Positions 40,034-46,853 of a stretch of DNA of 46,853 nt are shown here, piece by piece. Source of the stretch: a virus; the IMG/VR virus record IMGVR_UViG_3300017726_001530, positions 1 through 46,853 of that record; one strand, 5' to 3'. Made by a program: the position numbers and the translations under genes. The notes under the pieces were generated by a model. The model did no database searches and had not been told where the DNA came from. It saw nothing but the letters and a program-made list of their open reading frames with translations. Numbering within the stretch: position 1 is the first letter of the stretch; every line of letters begins with the position of its first letter.

Positions 40034-41008
40034 ATGGAAAGAGAAAAGACTAAAGGCGAGTTAATCGCTGAAAAGCTTGAAAAAGAAGCTGATGAGATGT
40101 TGAAACAAGTTCAAGATACTCAGAAGGAATCCGAACCGGAAGCCAAAGGGCTTGCAACCCAAGAGGCAGAAGTTGAGGACACCCCCGAAGATATTGAAGA
40201 AGATGTTGAAGCTTCACCCGAGGAGTCTCAGGACACCGAAGAAGCATCTGATCAGATAGAAGAGACTCAGGAAGAAGATATTAAATCTGATAAGGGTTTA
40301 TTATCGGCTGAACAGTGGGAAGAAAGGTATAAAAACGCTCAGGCGAAAATGACCAAAGAATCCCAAAGGTCGAAAGAACTTGAAGCTAAAATAGCAGAAA
40401 TGTCTAACAAGATAACAGCTATGGAAAGCATGAAGTCTGAAGCCCGTATTGAACAGCAGAAAGAAGAAGTGAATGTTGATCTTTCTGAAATAGTCAAAGA
40501 CTATCCAGAAATTGTGCAGCCACTTCAAAAATATGTTGATGCTCGCATCGCAGCTGTTGATAATAGGGTTGTTCAGGCAACAGAAGAGTTCTCGAAAGCC
40601 CAAAAAGATGAAGCCGATAAAAAACATTATGCAGCTATTGCTAATGAACATCCTGATTGGCAGTCCGTATCGTCAAGTGAAGATTTCACTTTATGGTTAG
40701 GCAGGCAATCAAGTATGTGGCAGAATGCCGCAAGTCAAGGTGATGCTGAAGATGTTGTTTCCTTATTGTCTAAGTACAAAAAAGATTTAGGTCTTGTTTC
40801 CAATAAAACTGTTTCCAAAGAGGAATTAGTTGAGAAGGCAAAACAAAATGTTGAGCCTACTTTATCTAAAGCTCGGAAACAAAATATAGGTAGTAACAAA
40901 AGAATTTGGACTGCCTCTGAAATTGGTAGACTTTCTGATAAAGAGTACTTGAAGTTTGAGAAAGATATTGATCAAGCTTATGCTGATGGAAGGGTGAATC
41001 CTAAATAA
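40034..41008 (+). CDS. Capsid scaffolding protein
   Basis: A 324-residue protein with AAGGAGG before its ATG. Residues 1-85 are highly acidic and repetitive (EDTPEDIEEDVEASPEESQD), followed by a coiled coil (EERYKNAQAKMTKESQRSKE) and a helical C-terminus. This composition and a place directly before the coat protein are typical of phage scaffolds, which shape the procapsid and then leave it. Confidence 0.8.
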   Translation: MEREKTKGELIAEKLEKEADEMLKQVQDTQKESEPEAKGLATQEAEVEDTPEDIEEDVEASPEESQDTEEASDQIEETQEEDIKSDKGLLSAEQWEERYKNAQAKMTKESQRSKELEAKIAEMSNKITAMESMKSEARIEQQKEEVNVDLSEIVKDYPEIVQPLQKYVDARIAAVDNRVVQATEEFSKAQKDEADKKHYAAIANEHPDWQSVSSSEDFTLWLGRQSSMWQNAASQGDAEDVVSLLSKYKKDLGLVSNKTVSKEELVEKAKQNVEPTLSKARKQNIGSNKRIWTASEIGRLSDKEYLKFEKDIDQAYADGRVNPK

Positions 41009-41054
41009 TTTTGTTATATAGATTAATTTTTAATTAAATATATAGGAGAACGAA

Positions 41055-41930
41055 ATGGCATATTCATTATCTAGCGGAAGCTTTTCTTTCGCATCTGGTG
41101 AACAGCATTTTATACCTGAAGTATTTTCTAAGAAGTTACAAGCTAAGTTTTACAGTCAGACCGTTTTATCTGAGGTAACAACTAACGAGTACGAAGGAGA
41201 AATTTCAGGGCTTGGTAATAAAGTAAACATCAGATCAGTTCCAGCAGTTACTGTTGCTGATTATACAGGTTCATTAACCTACGCAGATGTTACTTCTGGT
41301 ACCATTGAATTAAATATTGATAAAGCAAAAAGCTATGCTTTTAAAGTCGATGACATTTTAAGAGAACAGGCTGATATTGATTTCATGAACGAAGCATCAA
41401 AAGATGCAGCGGCAAACATGAAGATCAAGATTGAGCAAGATGTATTCGCTAATGTGGCTGCTGGTGCAGGGTTAACTGATGTTAACAACGCATCCAACAC
41501 ACCAGTGAACTTAACAGCATCTAATGTTCTTGGTTATATGCTAGAAGCTGGTCAACAGCTTGATGAAAATAATATTCCTGAAGAGGATAGATTTATGATC
41601 ATCAACCCAGCTGTTGCTTCAGTAATCAAGCAGTCAGAGCTTAGACAAGCATACTTAACTGGTGATGCAGTATCACCATTAAGAAATGGCTTTATTGGAA
41701 TGATTGATAGATTCAAAGTTTATGTTTCTAACAATCTGTCTGTATCTTCAGGTGTTGCATCTGGATTATTCGGGCATCCAAAAGCGATTGCTTATGCTTC
41801 TCAATTCACTAATACTGAAACTGTAAGACTAGAGTCTGCATTCGGTGACGGTGTTAGAGGGCTAGCTGTGTACGGGTACAAAGTTGTACTCCCAACAGCA
41901 CTTGGTGAATTTAAGCTGAAAACAGCTTAA
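41055..41930 (+). CDS. Major capsid protein
   Basis: A 291-residue coat protein of the P22-like/HK97-fold type: FIPEVFSKKLQAKFYSQTVL at the N-terminus, GLGNKVNIRSVPAVTVADYT, KAKSYAFKVDDILREQADID, FMIINPAVASVI and DRFKVYVSNNLSV. TATAGGAGAA precedes its ATG. It follows the scaffold and is followed by a strong terminator, suggesting a message rich in coat protein. Confidence 0.9.
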   Translation: MAYSLSSGSFSFASGEQHFIPEVFSKKLQAKFYSQTVLSEVTTNEYEGEISGLGNKVNIRSVPAVTVADYTGSLTYADVTSGTIELNIDKAKSYAFKVDDILREQADIDFMNEASKDAAANMKIKIEQDVFANVAAGAGLTDVNNASNTPVNLTASNVLGYMLEAGQQLDENNIPEEDRFMIINPAVASVIKQSELRQAYLTGDAVSPLRNGFIGMIDRFKVYVSNNLSVSSGVASGLFGHPKAIAYASQFTNTETVRLESAFGDGVRGLAVYGYKVVLPTALGEFKLKTA

Positions 41931-41938
41931 TGTTTACT

Positions 41939-41968
41939 TGGGGAGCTTCGGCTCCCCCTTTTTATTTT
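41939..41968 (+). terminator. Rho-independent terminator after the capsid gene
   Basis: GGGGAGC-TTCG-GCTCCCC (41940-41957), seven perfect pairs with a UUCG loop, followed by C and TTTTTATTTT. It lies nine bases after the coat stop and would limit transcription of the tail genes relative to coat. Confidence 0.92.
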
Positions 41969-42012
41969 AATGATGTCTAAAAAAATAAAATCTAGAAAAC
42001 AAGGAGAAAAAA

Positions 42013-42294
42013 ATGACTAAAGACGATATTGTAAAAATTGCAAAAGAAAATTTTAATGTTTCTTTAAACCCTAAAGACAAATTAGCTGATTTAGAATTGC
42101 AGCTTAAATCTTTAGAATCATCAGCACCAGTTGAAGAGAATGAGATAGAATCTAGTGGAGAAACCCCTGTTTATTCAAGAGGGGAGTTTGGTAAAATTGT
42201 ACCTTGGCACCCAGATCATAGACCAGAGTTTTGGAACTTTATATATGATGAGAGCGGTCTCTCAGCTGAGGAAAAGAAAAAACTAGGACTATAA
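42013..42294 (+). CDS. Small head-region protein, unknown function
   Basis: A 93-residue protein; AAGGAG lies seven bases before the ATG. N-terminal SAP-like helix pair (KDDIVKIAKENFNVSLNPKD), acidic linker, then EFGKIVPWHPDHRPEFWNFI. Similar proteins occur after coat genes in other podoviruses, often unannotated. The stop abuts the next ATG. Head decoration or completion is a guess. Confidence 0.6.
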   Translation: MTKDDIVKIAKENFNVSLNPKDKLADLELQLKSLESSAPVEENEIESSGETPVYSRGEFGKIVPWHPDHRPEFWNFIYDESGLSAEEKKKLGL

Positions 42295-42957
42295 ATGGCT
42301 ACAGTAAAGGTAATAAGTTTAATTAACAAAGCTGAAGAAATTCTTCAGGATGTTACTAATACAAGATGGTCTCAGCAAACTTTACTTGATTATCTTAACG
42401 ATGCTCAAAGAGAGATTGTTTTATACAGACCCGATGCTAATCCTGTTAATGCATCTTTTACCTTAGCTGCTAATAGCTCTAAACAAACCTTGCCTACTGC
42501 AGCACTAAGATTAATGAAGGTTTATAAAAACCTAAACCCAAACAAAAGCTCAATAGCCGCTATAGACAGAGCAGTTTTAGATGACAAGATAGAGAACTGG
42601 TATGAGGCAACAGCAACAGCTGTTGAATATTATGTTTATGATGGTATTGATCCAAAAATATTTTATGTATATCCGCATACTACAGCTAGTGATGCAACTA
42701 TAGAATTAGTTTATTCTTCCTTGCCATCAGAGATAACAATCGGTAATTTTAATACAGCCACAACAGTTATTGGTTTAGATGATATTTATGCTAATACAAT
42801 ACTCGACTATATGCTTTATAGAGCATATCTTAAAGATACAGAGTTTGCTGGAGATATGCAGAAAGCTGGAAGCTTCCTAGCAACATTCCAAAACTCATTA
42901 GGTGTAAAGAATCAGGTTGATGCAAGTGTTGCACCAAAACCTGATCAACCAGAATAA
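42295..42957 (+). CDS. Phage adaptor (head-tail connector) protein, DUF6682-like
   Basis: A 220-residue protein: LINKAEEILQDVTNTRWSQQ then LLDYLNDAQREIVLYRPDAN, followed by a beta-rich middle and LDDIYANTILDYMLYRAYLK. This is the pattern of phage adaptor proteins (DUF6682-like) that bind below the portal. Position after head genes agrees. The C-terminus (residues about 200-220) is Pro-rich and loose. Confidence 0.75.
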   Translation: MATVKVISLINKAEEILQDVTNTRWSQQTLLDYLNDAQREIVLYRPDANPVNASFTLAANSSKQTLPTAALRLMKVYKNLNPNKSSIAAIDRAVLDDKIENWYEATATAVEYYVYDGIDPKIFYVYPHTTASDATIELVYSSLPSEITIGNFNTATTVIGLDDIYANTILDYMLYRAYLKDTEFAGDMQKAGSFLATFQNSLGVKNQVDASVAPKPDQPE

Positions 42958-42959
42958 TT

Positions 42960-43637
42960 ATGGCAGTAGCAAAAAAAATAGAATCATTAGTTTCCAAGGT
43001 TAAAAGAGAAGTGCCCAGCTGCCCTCAAAGTATTATTGTTGATGAACTAAGAAACACTATCATAGATTTTTGTATAAATACTGATATCTACTTAGCTGAT
43101 CTTACACTTTTCCAGACTGTGCAAAGTATTAATGAATACGAAGCAGCAGACCTAGACATTCCAGTAGGAACAGAGCTTAATCATATTATTGATATATTTT
43201 TTGAGTTTGGAGATTCAAACAATCAAATTTCAGAAAAAAGTTTTTCAAGATTAAAACCAAAAGCATTAATAGGAAAACCATCATTATTCGATGAGTATGG
43301 CAAAGGTAGACCAAGGTTTTACAGCCAAAAAGATCAAGAAACAATACTAGTTGCTCCAACCCCAGACAAGAACTATGCACTGTATGCTTTATATAGTTTA
43401 AAACCAACTTCGACAGCAACAACAATTCCTAATATAATTGTTAATGAGTACCAAGAAACAATTGTTCATGGTGCTATTTATAGGCTGCAAATGATGAAAG
43501 ATAGTCCTTGGACAGATTACAATGCAGCAACAATTAACAAAGGTATGTACGACAAAGGAGAAGCACAAGCAGTGAGAAAGTCAAAATATGGCAGAGTCGG
43601 TGCACCGCTAACAATTAAATATCAGGAGTTTTGCTAA
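42960..43637 (+). CDS. Second adaptor or tail-connector-like protein
   Basis: A 225-residue protein with an N-terminal helical part (IIVDELRNTIIDFCINTDIY) and a beta-rich remainder (GRPRFYSQKDQETILVAPTP) ending in helix (IVHGAIYRLQMMKDSPWTDY). Overall architecture is like that of the preceding adaptor, and such paired genes usually form successive rings of the neck. Its stop overlaps the next start (TAATG). Specific family not recognised. Confidence 0.65.
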   Translation: MAVAKKIESLVSKVKREVPSCPQSIIVDELRNTIIDFCINTDIYLADLTLFQTVQSINEYEAADLDIPVGTELNHIIDIFFEFGDSNNQISEKSFSRLKPKALIGKPSLFDEYGKGRPRFYSQKDQETILVAPTPDKNYALYALYSLKPTSTATTIPNIIVNEYQETIVHGAIYRLQMMKDSPWTDYNAATINKGMYDKGEAQAVRKSKYGRVGAPLTIKYQEFC

Positions 43638-44011
43638 TGGCATATTCATCAACAATCAAGGTGGTTGTGGGAGATACACACCCAGAACTAAACTTTACTC
43701 TTAGAGATTCAAACACAGCTGCTACTGGTAAAACTTTAGATGCAGAGGACCCAACAACTTTTGCAGCAATCAACTTAAGTGGCTCAACTACAAGAGTAAG
43801 AATTAGAAAAATAGGAACAACAACAATATTAAAAACAATTACTTGCAGCATAACTGATGCGGCTGCCGGTAAATGTGCTATGGCATTTACTAATGATACC
43901 TTCACTTCAGCAGGTTTTTACGAGGGAGAAATGGAGATAACAAAAGCAGATGGTAACATTCAAACAGTTAATGATTTAATTAAATTTAATGTGAGAGATG
44001 ATTTTGACTAA
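43637..44011 (+). CDS. BppU-N-like beta-sandwich protein
   Basis: About 124 residues from the ATG at 43637, which overlaps the preceding stop and has CAGGAG upstream. KVVVGDTHPELNFTLRDSNT, then LSGSTTRVRIRKIGTTTILK and GFYEGEMEITKADGNIQTVN give the pattern of the N-terminal domain of baseplate upper proteins (BppU_N), used to attach fibres or receptor-binding proteins. It is followed by fibre-like genes, which fits an attachment role. Confidence 0.65.
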   Translation: MAYSSTIKVVVGDTHPELNFTLRDSNTAATGKTLDAEDPTTFAAINLSGSTTRVRIRKIGTTTILKTITCSITDAAAGKCAMAFTNDTFTSAGFYEGEMEITKADGNIQTVNDLIKFNVRDDFD

Positions 44012-44964
44012 TGGCTATAAAATTAGTTGTAGATTATGTAGACCTACAAGCTTCGATATCTTCTCAAGATGTAGTTCTTTCAGTACACGCTGCTGACGAA
44101 TCAGCACCCAAACTAAGCACCAACTTTTCCGACTTAGACCTTCAGGTCACTAATCAAGTCATAGCTCCTATCTCTGGGGTCTTATTAGATTTTGTTAATT
44201 TAAATCTAGCACTAAACTTTTTAAATCCACATGTAGAAATATTTGTTGATTCGGATACTAAAAACTTATATTTCTATCCGGGCAATCCTAATGCAGTAAC
44301 AATAAACATTACAGAGCAAACAGCTTTTGCTGTAGGCAAAGCATTAACAGATAGCTTCGGCATGTCTGACCTGCCGGAAAAAGAAATTAGCAAAACAGCT
44401 TCTGATTCTGTAGCAATGACTGAGTCTTTGTTCAAGCAAGTATTGTTTGTTAGAAGCTTTGCAGATTCGTTCTCAATGGCAGAAAGTGCAGCACTATTAC
44501 TGGCTAGACCAGTAAGCGATTCTTTATCAGTATCAGAGTCACTAACTACCAGCTTTAACAAACAACCATCAGATCAGTTTGATATGACAGATTTAGATGT
44601 CAAACTTTTTGAATTAGGCAAGACTGATACGGTCACTATGACAGAAAACTTAAGCAGAGTGGCTCAGTTCATTAGAACATTTACAGATGGTGTTGCTATG
44701 GATGACACAGCTAGCGTTGATGACGAGCTACAAACAGACATAGCATTAGTAAAAAATAACATAATATCCTTCCTTGATTCACAAGTGCTCTCAACATCTG
44801 CTTCTAAAAGTGATACCTTAACCATTAGCGAATTGTTGAGCTACACATTTAACACAACATCTGCAGATAGTGTTACAATAAACGAGTCGATAGCTATTAG
44901 TTTACTAACTGGAAGCTCAAGTGTTTTCAACACTTCGGCATTTAATACAAGTGCATTAAATTAG
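44011..44964 (+). CDS. Repeat-containing fibre-like protein
   Basis: A 317-residue protein. After an N-terminal domain (1-100), residues about 113-300 contain nine degenerate repeats around the motif DSVxMTESL: DSFGMSDLP, DSVAMTESL, DSFSMAESA, DSLSVSESL, DQFDMTDLD, DTVTMTENL, DGVAMDDTA, DTLTISELL, DSVTINESI, spaced mostly 20 to 30 residues. The C-terminus ends FNTSAFNTSALN. Such repeats are seen in marine phage structural proteins; they may form a rod. Function unknown. Confidence 0.65.
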   Translation: MAIKLVVDYVDLQASISSQDVVLSVHAADESAPKLSTNFSDLDLQVTNQVIAPISGVLLDFVNLNLALNFLNPHVEIFVDSDTKNLYFYPGNPNAVTINITEQTAFAVGKALTDSFGMSDLPEKEISKTASDSVAMTESLFKQVLFVRSFADSFSMAESAALLLARPVSDSLSVSESLTTSFNKQPSDQFDMTDLDVKLFELGKTDTVTMTENLSRVAQFIRTFTDGVAMDDTASVDDELQTDIALVKNNIISFLDSQVLSTSASKSDTLTISELLSYTFNTTSADSVTINESIAISLLTGSSSVFNTSAFNTSALN

Positions 44965-44971
44965 GAGAAAA

Positions 44972-45397
44972 ATGATAAAAGATAAATTCAAGCTTAAAGG
45001 TAAATTGTCAATTGCTCTCAATGGTGAAGTTGTTAGGGAAGTAGATAACTTAGTTGTTACTTCAGGAAAAAATTATGTTGCTAGCAGAATGAAAGATGCT
45101 ACTGCTACAGCCATGAGTAAAATGGCTATCGGTAGTGGTTCAGCAGTTGCTGCCGCAGCAAACACAGCACTAGGAACAGAGCTGGGTAGAGTATCTCTTA
45201 CCTCAACTACGGTAACAAACAACGAAGTTGCATATGTTGCAACCTTTGGTGCCGGTACAGGTACAGGTGCTATTACAGAAGCTGGTTTGTTCAACGCAAA
45301 TTCAGGCGGAACCATGCTTTGCAGAACTGTTTTTTCAGTTGTTAACAAAGGTTCAGCTGACTCAATGACAATTACTTGGACTGTAACAGTATCTTAA
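44972..45397 (+). CDS. Tail-collar or fibre-associated protein
   Basis: A 141-residue protein with TAGGAGAA before the ATG. GKLSIALNGEVVREVDNLVV, TAMSKMAIGSGSAVAAAANT and ITEAGLFNANSGGTMLCRTV are a pattern common in short phage proteins beside tail fibres, likely a beta-rich trimer-type head domain. It is followed 11 bases later by the main fibre gene. Confidence 0.65.
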   Translation: MIKDKFKLKGKLSIALNGEVVREVDNLVVTSGKNYVASRMKDATATAMSKMAIGSGSAVAAAANTALGTELGRVSLTSTTVTNNEVAYVATFGAGTGTGAITEAGLFNANSGGTMLCRTVFSVVNKGSADSMTITWTVTVS

Positions 45398-45408
45398 GGA
45401 GATAATCT

Positions 45409-46853
45409 GTGGCAGTTGTATTTAAAAATAATGCAAAGACCACCCTGTCTGCGGGGATTACTTCGTCTGCAACATCTATAACAGTAACAGACGGTTCAGT
45501 ATTTCCTTCTCTAAGCGGTGGGGATGTATTCTTTTTAACTTTAGATGACTTAACTAATAATGAAATAGTTAAGTGTACTGCTATATCAGGCAATACTCTT
45601 ACAGTTGTCAGGGCACAAGAAGGAACAACAGCCCGGGCTTTCTCAGCAAACAACCAAGCAGAACTTAGAATTACTGCTGGTATCTTAGGACTATTCTCAC
45701 AAACAGATGCTGTCATAACCGATGAGATAGAAGCATATCTAGATGCTAACGGTCTTACTTTTCCAGACAATGTAAAGGCACAGTTTGGTGCAAGTAACGA
45801 TTTACAAATTTATCACGATGCAACCAATTCAATAATTTCAAATCTTACTGGACACTTAACTATACAAAATACATCTGATGACAAAGACATCTTATTTAGA
45901 AGTGATGATGGTTCAGGAGGAGTAGCAGAATATTTTAGAGTTGATGGTGGGAATAGTAATGTATTCTTTTCTAAAGGATTAAAACTAGCTGATGCTACAT
46001 CATTAAATATAGGTGATGGTAACGACTTTACAGCAAGTCATAATGGCACAAATACCTTTGTAGCTAACAATACAGGTATCTTATACATCACACAAAATAC
46101 TGATGATGCTAACTTCCTGTTGAGAGCAGATAACGGCTCTGGTGGAGTAGCAAATTATGTTGTTCTTAAAGGTTCAACAGGTGAGGTCTTACTAAACCAT
46201 TATGGTAATAACCGATTCAAAACAACAGCAAATGGTGTTGATGTTCTTAATGGTGGCTTGTATTTTGCAGGCACACAAGTAATTACAAGTGCTAGAAACC
46301 TCACAAACATAGGAACTATCTCAAGTGGGGCTATTACTTCTTCAGCAGGTGTAAAAATTGCAAGTGATAATGCTTTAATTGGGGGTGGTGCTTCTGGTGG
46401 AGATACTCAATTAATATTTTGGAATGGCACAAATGCTTTTTATGGTAGAAGCTCTTTGGGGGGTTCGGTTACTCAGCATGAGTTTAGAGCTGGTGGAACT
46501 ACAAAGCTAACTGTTAACTCATCAGGTATAGATGTTACTGGTGGGATTACAGCTGTTAACTCAGGCAACGTATTAACAGTTGGTGATGGCACTAGAGCAT
46601 TTAGAGTATTTACAGATTCAGATGAAGTAAGTTTACTTGCTGATGGTTCTGTACCTATGAAGTTCTATACTTCTGGTGCAGAGAAAATGAGGATTGACAC
46701 TTCAGGTAAAGTTGGCATAGGCACTTCTAGCCCTGTTGATGCATTAGATGTAAATGGTAAAATTAGAACTAACGATAGAATATTATCAAATTGGTATCAA
46801 TCAACATCGACATATGGGCTACAATTTTCTAATTCAGCTGGTGCTATTCAAGT
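45409..46853 (+). CDS. Tail fibre protein, N-terminal part (continues at base 1)
   Basis: Starts at GTG 45409 with AAGGAGAT upstream and stays open to the window end: 481 codons plus two bases, which with base 1 make a valine codon and run on in the frame ending at 2140. N-terminal 100 residues (VFKNNAKTTLSAGITSSATS; CTAISGNTLTVVRAQEGTTA) form an attachment domain common in marine phage fibres, then beta-rich repeats such as FGASNDLQIYHDATNS and DTSGKVGIGTSSPVDALDV. The GTG is the first in-frame start after the preceding stop with a good ribosome-binding site. Confidence 0.9.
   Translation, partial: MAVVFKNNAKTTLSAGITSSATSITVTDGSVFPSLSGGDVFFLTLDDLTNNEIVKCTAISGNTLTVVRAQEGTTARAFSANNQAELRITAGILGLFSQTDAVITDEIEAYLDANGLTFPDNVKAQFGASNDLQIYHDATNSIISNLTGHLTIQNTSDDKDILFRSDDGSGGVAEYFRVDGGNSNVFFSKGLKLADATSLNIGDGNDFTASHNGTNTFVANNTGILYITQNTDDANFLLRADNGSGGVANYVVLKGSTGEVLLNHYGNNRFKTTANGVDVLNGGLYFAGTQVITSARNLTNIGTISSGAITSSAGVKIASDNALIGGGASGGDTQLIFWNGTNAFYGRSSLGGSVTQHEFRAGGTTKLTVNSSGIDVTGGITAVNSGNVLTVGDGTRAFRVFTDSDEVSLLADGSVPMKFYTSGAEKMRIDTSGKVGIGTSSPVDALDVNGKIRTNDRILSNWYQSTSTYGLQFSNSAGAIQ

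Noticed and set aside
40088-40110. CTGATGAG followed shortly by GAAAC on the + strand, like a hammerhead core
   Set aside because: It lies within the scaffold coding sequence, stem II cannot form and no paired stems I or III with a cleavage site are found.
1-46853. tRNA genes, rRNA genes, CRISPR arrays and insertion sequences
   Set aside because: None seen: no cloverleaf candidates, no regularly spaced repeats with unique spacers, and no transposase-like protein. The fibre repeats are protein modules.

Overview
The window reads as a complete tailed-phage genome of about 46.9 kb, circularised or circularly permuted and opened inside a tail-fibre gene. The fibre frame leaving the right end (45409 to 46853) continues in phase into the left end (base 1 completes the last codon, and the frame runs on to a stop at 2140). 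The DNA is AT-rich. Its genes (TerL, portal, acidic scaffold, P22-like coat, connector-type adaptors, a 2671-residue internal-type protein, no tape measure and no sheath) suggest a podovirus-like particle. Several small genes look like ones commonly seen in marine bacteriophages. The host cannot be read from the sequence. A short tyrosine integrase suggests a temperate or formerly temperate lifestyle.

Layout. (1) 34563 to 46853 and on through 1 to 17481, rightward: XhlA-like and DUF5675 putative lysis genes, an HNH endonuclease, small and large terminase, portal, scaffold, coat (followed by a strong UUCG-loop terminator), adaptors, fibre genes, a 3TM holin, tail proteins, a tail-assembly-chaperone-like gene, internal-virion-type genes and a giant polyvalent protein with an HEMAH zincin motif. 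(2) 17575 to 22528, leftward: integrase, several small genes, a PD-(D/E)XK nuclease-like protein, a DUF1289-like protein, a small SSB-like protein with a DNDIPF tail, an RHH-like peptide, YqaJ-type exonuclease and ERF single-strand-annealing protein. A candidate promoter lies in the divergent gap at 22529 to 22631. (3) 22632 to 29654, rightward: HTH replication protein, DnaB helicase, Ref-like HNH nuclease, DUF3310, then a run of tiny, partly basic and membrane or secreted proteins. (4) 29880 to 34177, leftward: an operon of small, mostly unknown genes ending in an NrdR-like zinc ribbon and a rho-independent terminator.

The most striking feature is in block 4. Five intergenic gaps on the minus strand each hold a hammerhead self-cleaving ribozyme, derived by hand here. 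Two are type I (31298 to 31391 and 32142 to 32204). Three are type III (33143 to 33192, 33452 to 33499, and a more degenerate one at 34197 to 34249). Every gap of more than a few bases between genes of this operon, plus its 5' leader, carries one; all other junctions are overlaps or near-abutting. Stop codons, accessory hairpins (a UUCG hairpin, GGGU-loop hairpins, a hairpin holding a stop codon in its loop) and two families of near-identical ribosome-binding leaders are built around the cleavage sites. This predicts that one leftward transcript cuts itself into about six messages with defined ends. Hammerheads are known from phage genomes; five in one operon, in two topologies, is the point that deserves testing.

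Replication probably relies on the host polymerase, since DnaB and an initiator-like protein are present but no DNA or RNA polymerase is visible. ERF, YqaJ exonuclease, SSB-like and Ref-like proteins form a recombination set.
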